Below are positions 51,704-51,741 of a DNA stretch of 51,741 nucleotides, piece by piece. A program made the translations under genes and the position numbers. The notes beneath the pieces are model-generated. The model was not told the origin of the DNA and ran no database searches. It saw only the letters and a list, made by a program, of their open reading frames with translations. Source of the DNA: Caproicibacter fermentans (GTDB lineage Bacteria > Bacillota > Clostridia > Oscillospirales > Acutalibacteraceae); assembly GCF_009746625.1 (NCBI RefSeq), contig NZ_VWXL01000103.1:1-51741 (forward strand). Direction: 5' to 3'. Numbering within the stretch: position 1 is the stretch's first letter; every line of letters begins with the position of its first letter.

Positions 51704-51741
51704 ATTTTAGAGAGTTTGATCCTGGCTCAGGACGAACGCTG
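51704..51741 (+). rRNA. 16S ribosomal RNA, 5' end (truncated by window edge)
   Basis: AGAGTTTGATCCTGGCTCAG at 51711-51730, followed by GACGAACGCTG, is the universal start of bacterial 16S rRNA (Escherichia coli positions 8 onward). The mature end is placed 7 bases earlier by analogy. Only 38 bases are inside the window. Confidence 0.97.

Overview
The window looks like a chromosomal segment of a strictly anaerobic, low-to-mid GC Firmicute of class Clostridia, most plausibly an Oscillospirales/Ruminococcaceae-type organism. The grounds are gene content (CBS-domain inorganic pyrophosphatase plus membrane pyrophosphatase, DUF4317 protein, oxygen-sensitive radical SAM maturase, GlnK/GlnL-type two-component pair, class B sortase), strong AAGGAGG-type ribosome binding sites and TTGACA-N17-TATAAT promoters. 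The genus is inferred only loosely.

Layout. 1-2.7 kb is the end of an integrated element: an IS3-family transposase tail with its inverted repeat, a zinc-ribbon protein of unknown function, and a tyrosine integrase broken by an in-frame TAA. It abuts the 3' end of the initiator tRNA-fMet gene, a likely attachment site. 3.3-11 kb is a mostly minus-strand housekeeping block: CBS-type pyrophosphatase, YccF protein, a MarR-GNAT fusion with a palindromic operator, an ElaA-type acetyltransferase, a cytidylate-kinase-like protein, an HPr-like protein without the phosphorylatable His that overlaps methylglyoxal synthase, a VanZ-like protein and CorA. 11.3-24.2 kb holds flavodoxin, oleate hydratase, a PAP2 phosphatase, a nitrilase-family amidohydrolase behind a leader terminator, a UPF0316 protein, a chemoreceptor with a sigma-28-like promoter, DUF4317, SIMPL, UbiA and cupin proteins, and the FetAB metal exporter. 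24.2-30.1 kb holds a LysR regulator divergent from two tandem ketopantoate-reductase-family genes, a TrmB-lysA operon, thioredoxin and a truncated macrodomain gene. 30.2-36.5 kb holds the membrane pyrophosphatase, a MATE exporter and a compact HAD-YaiI-flavoprotein operon.

36.6-45.9 kb is the most coherent functional unit: an anaerobic-sulfatase-maturase-like radical SAM enzyme, then a glutamate module (GltS symporter, glutamate dehydrogenase, a D-2-hydroxyacid dehydrogenase), a chemoreceptor, and a convergent GlnK/GlnL-like sensor kinase and YcbB-domain response regulator. A TTTTGT direct repeat just upstream of gltS resembles the GlnL target of Bacillus. Together these suggest sensing, uptake and oxidation of glutamate to 2-oxoglutarate, possibly onward to 2-hydroxyglutarate.

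46-51 kb holds a large hairpin-rich gap, a 47-residue protein, a YibE/F membrane protein and a cell-surface metallophosphoesterase with an NPKTG sorting signal. The phosphoesterase is divergent from a class B sortase, with PhoP-like boxes between the two. The window ends with three tandem rRNA promoters and the first bases of a 16S rRNA gene.
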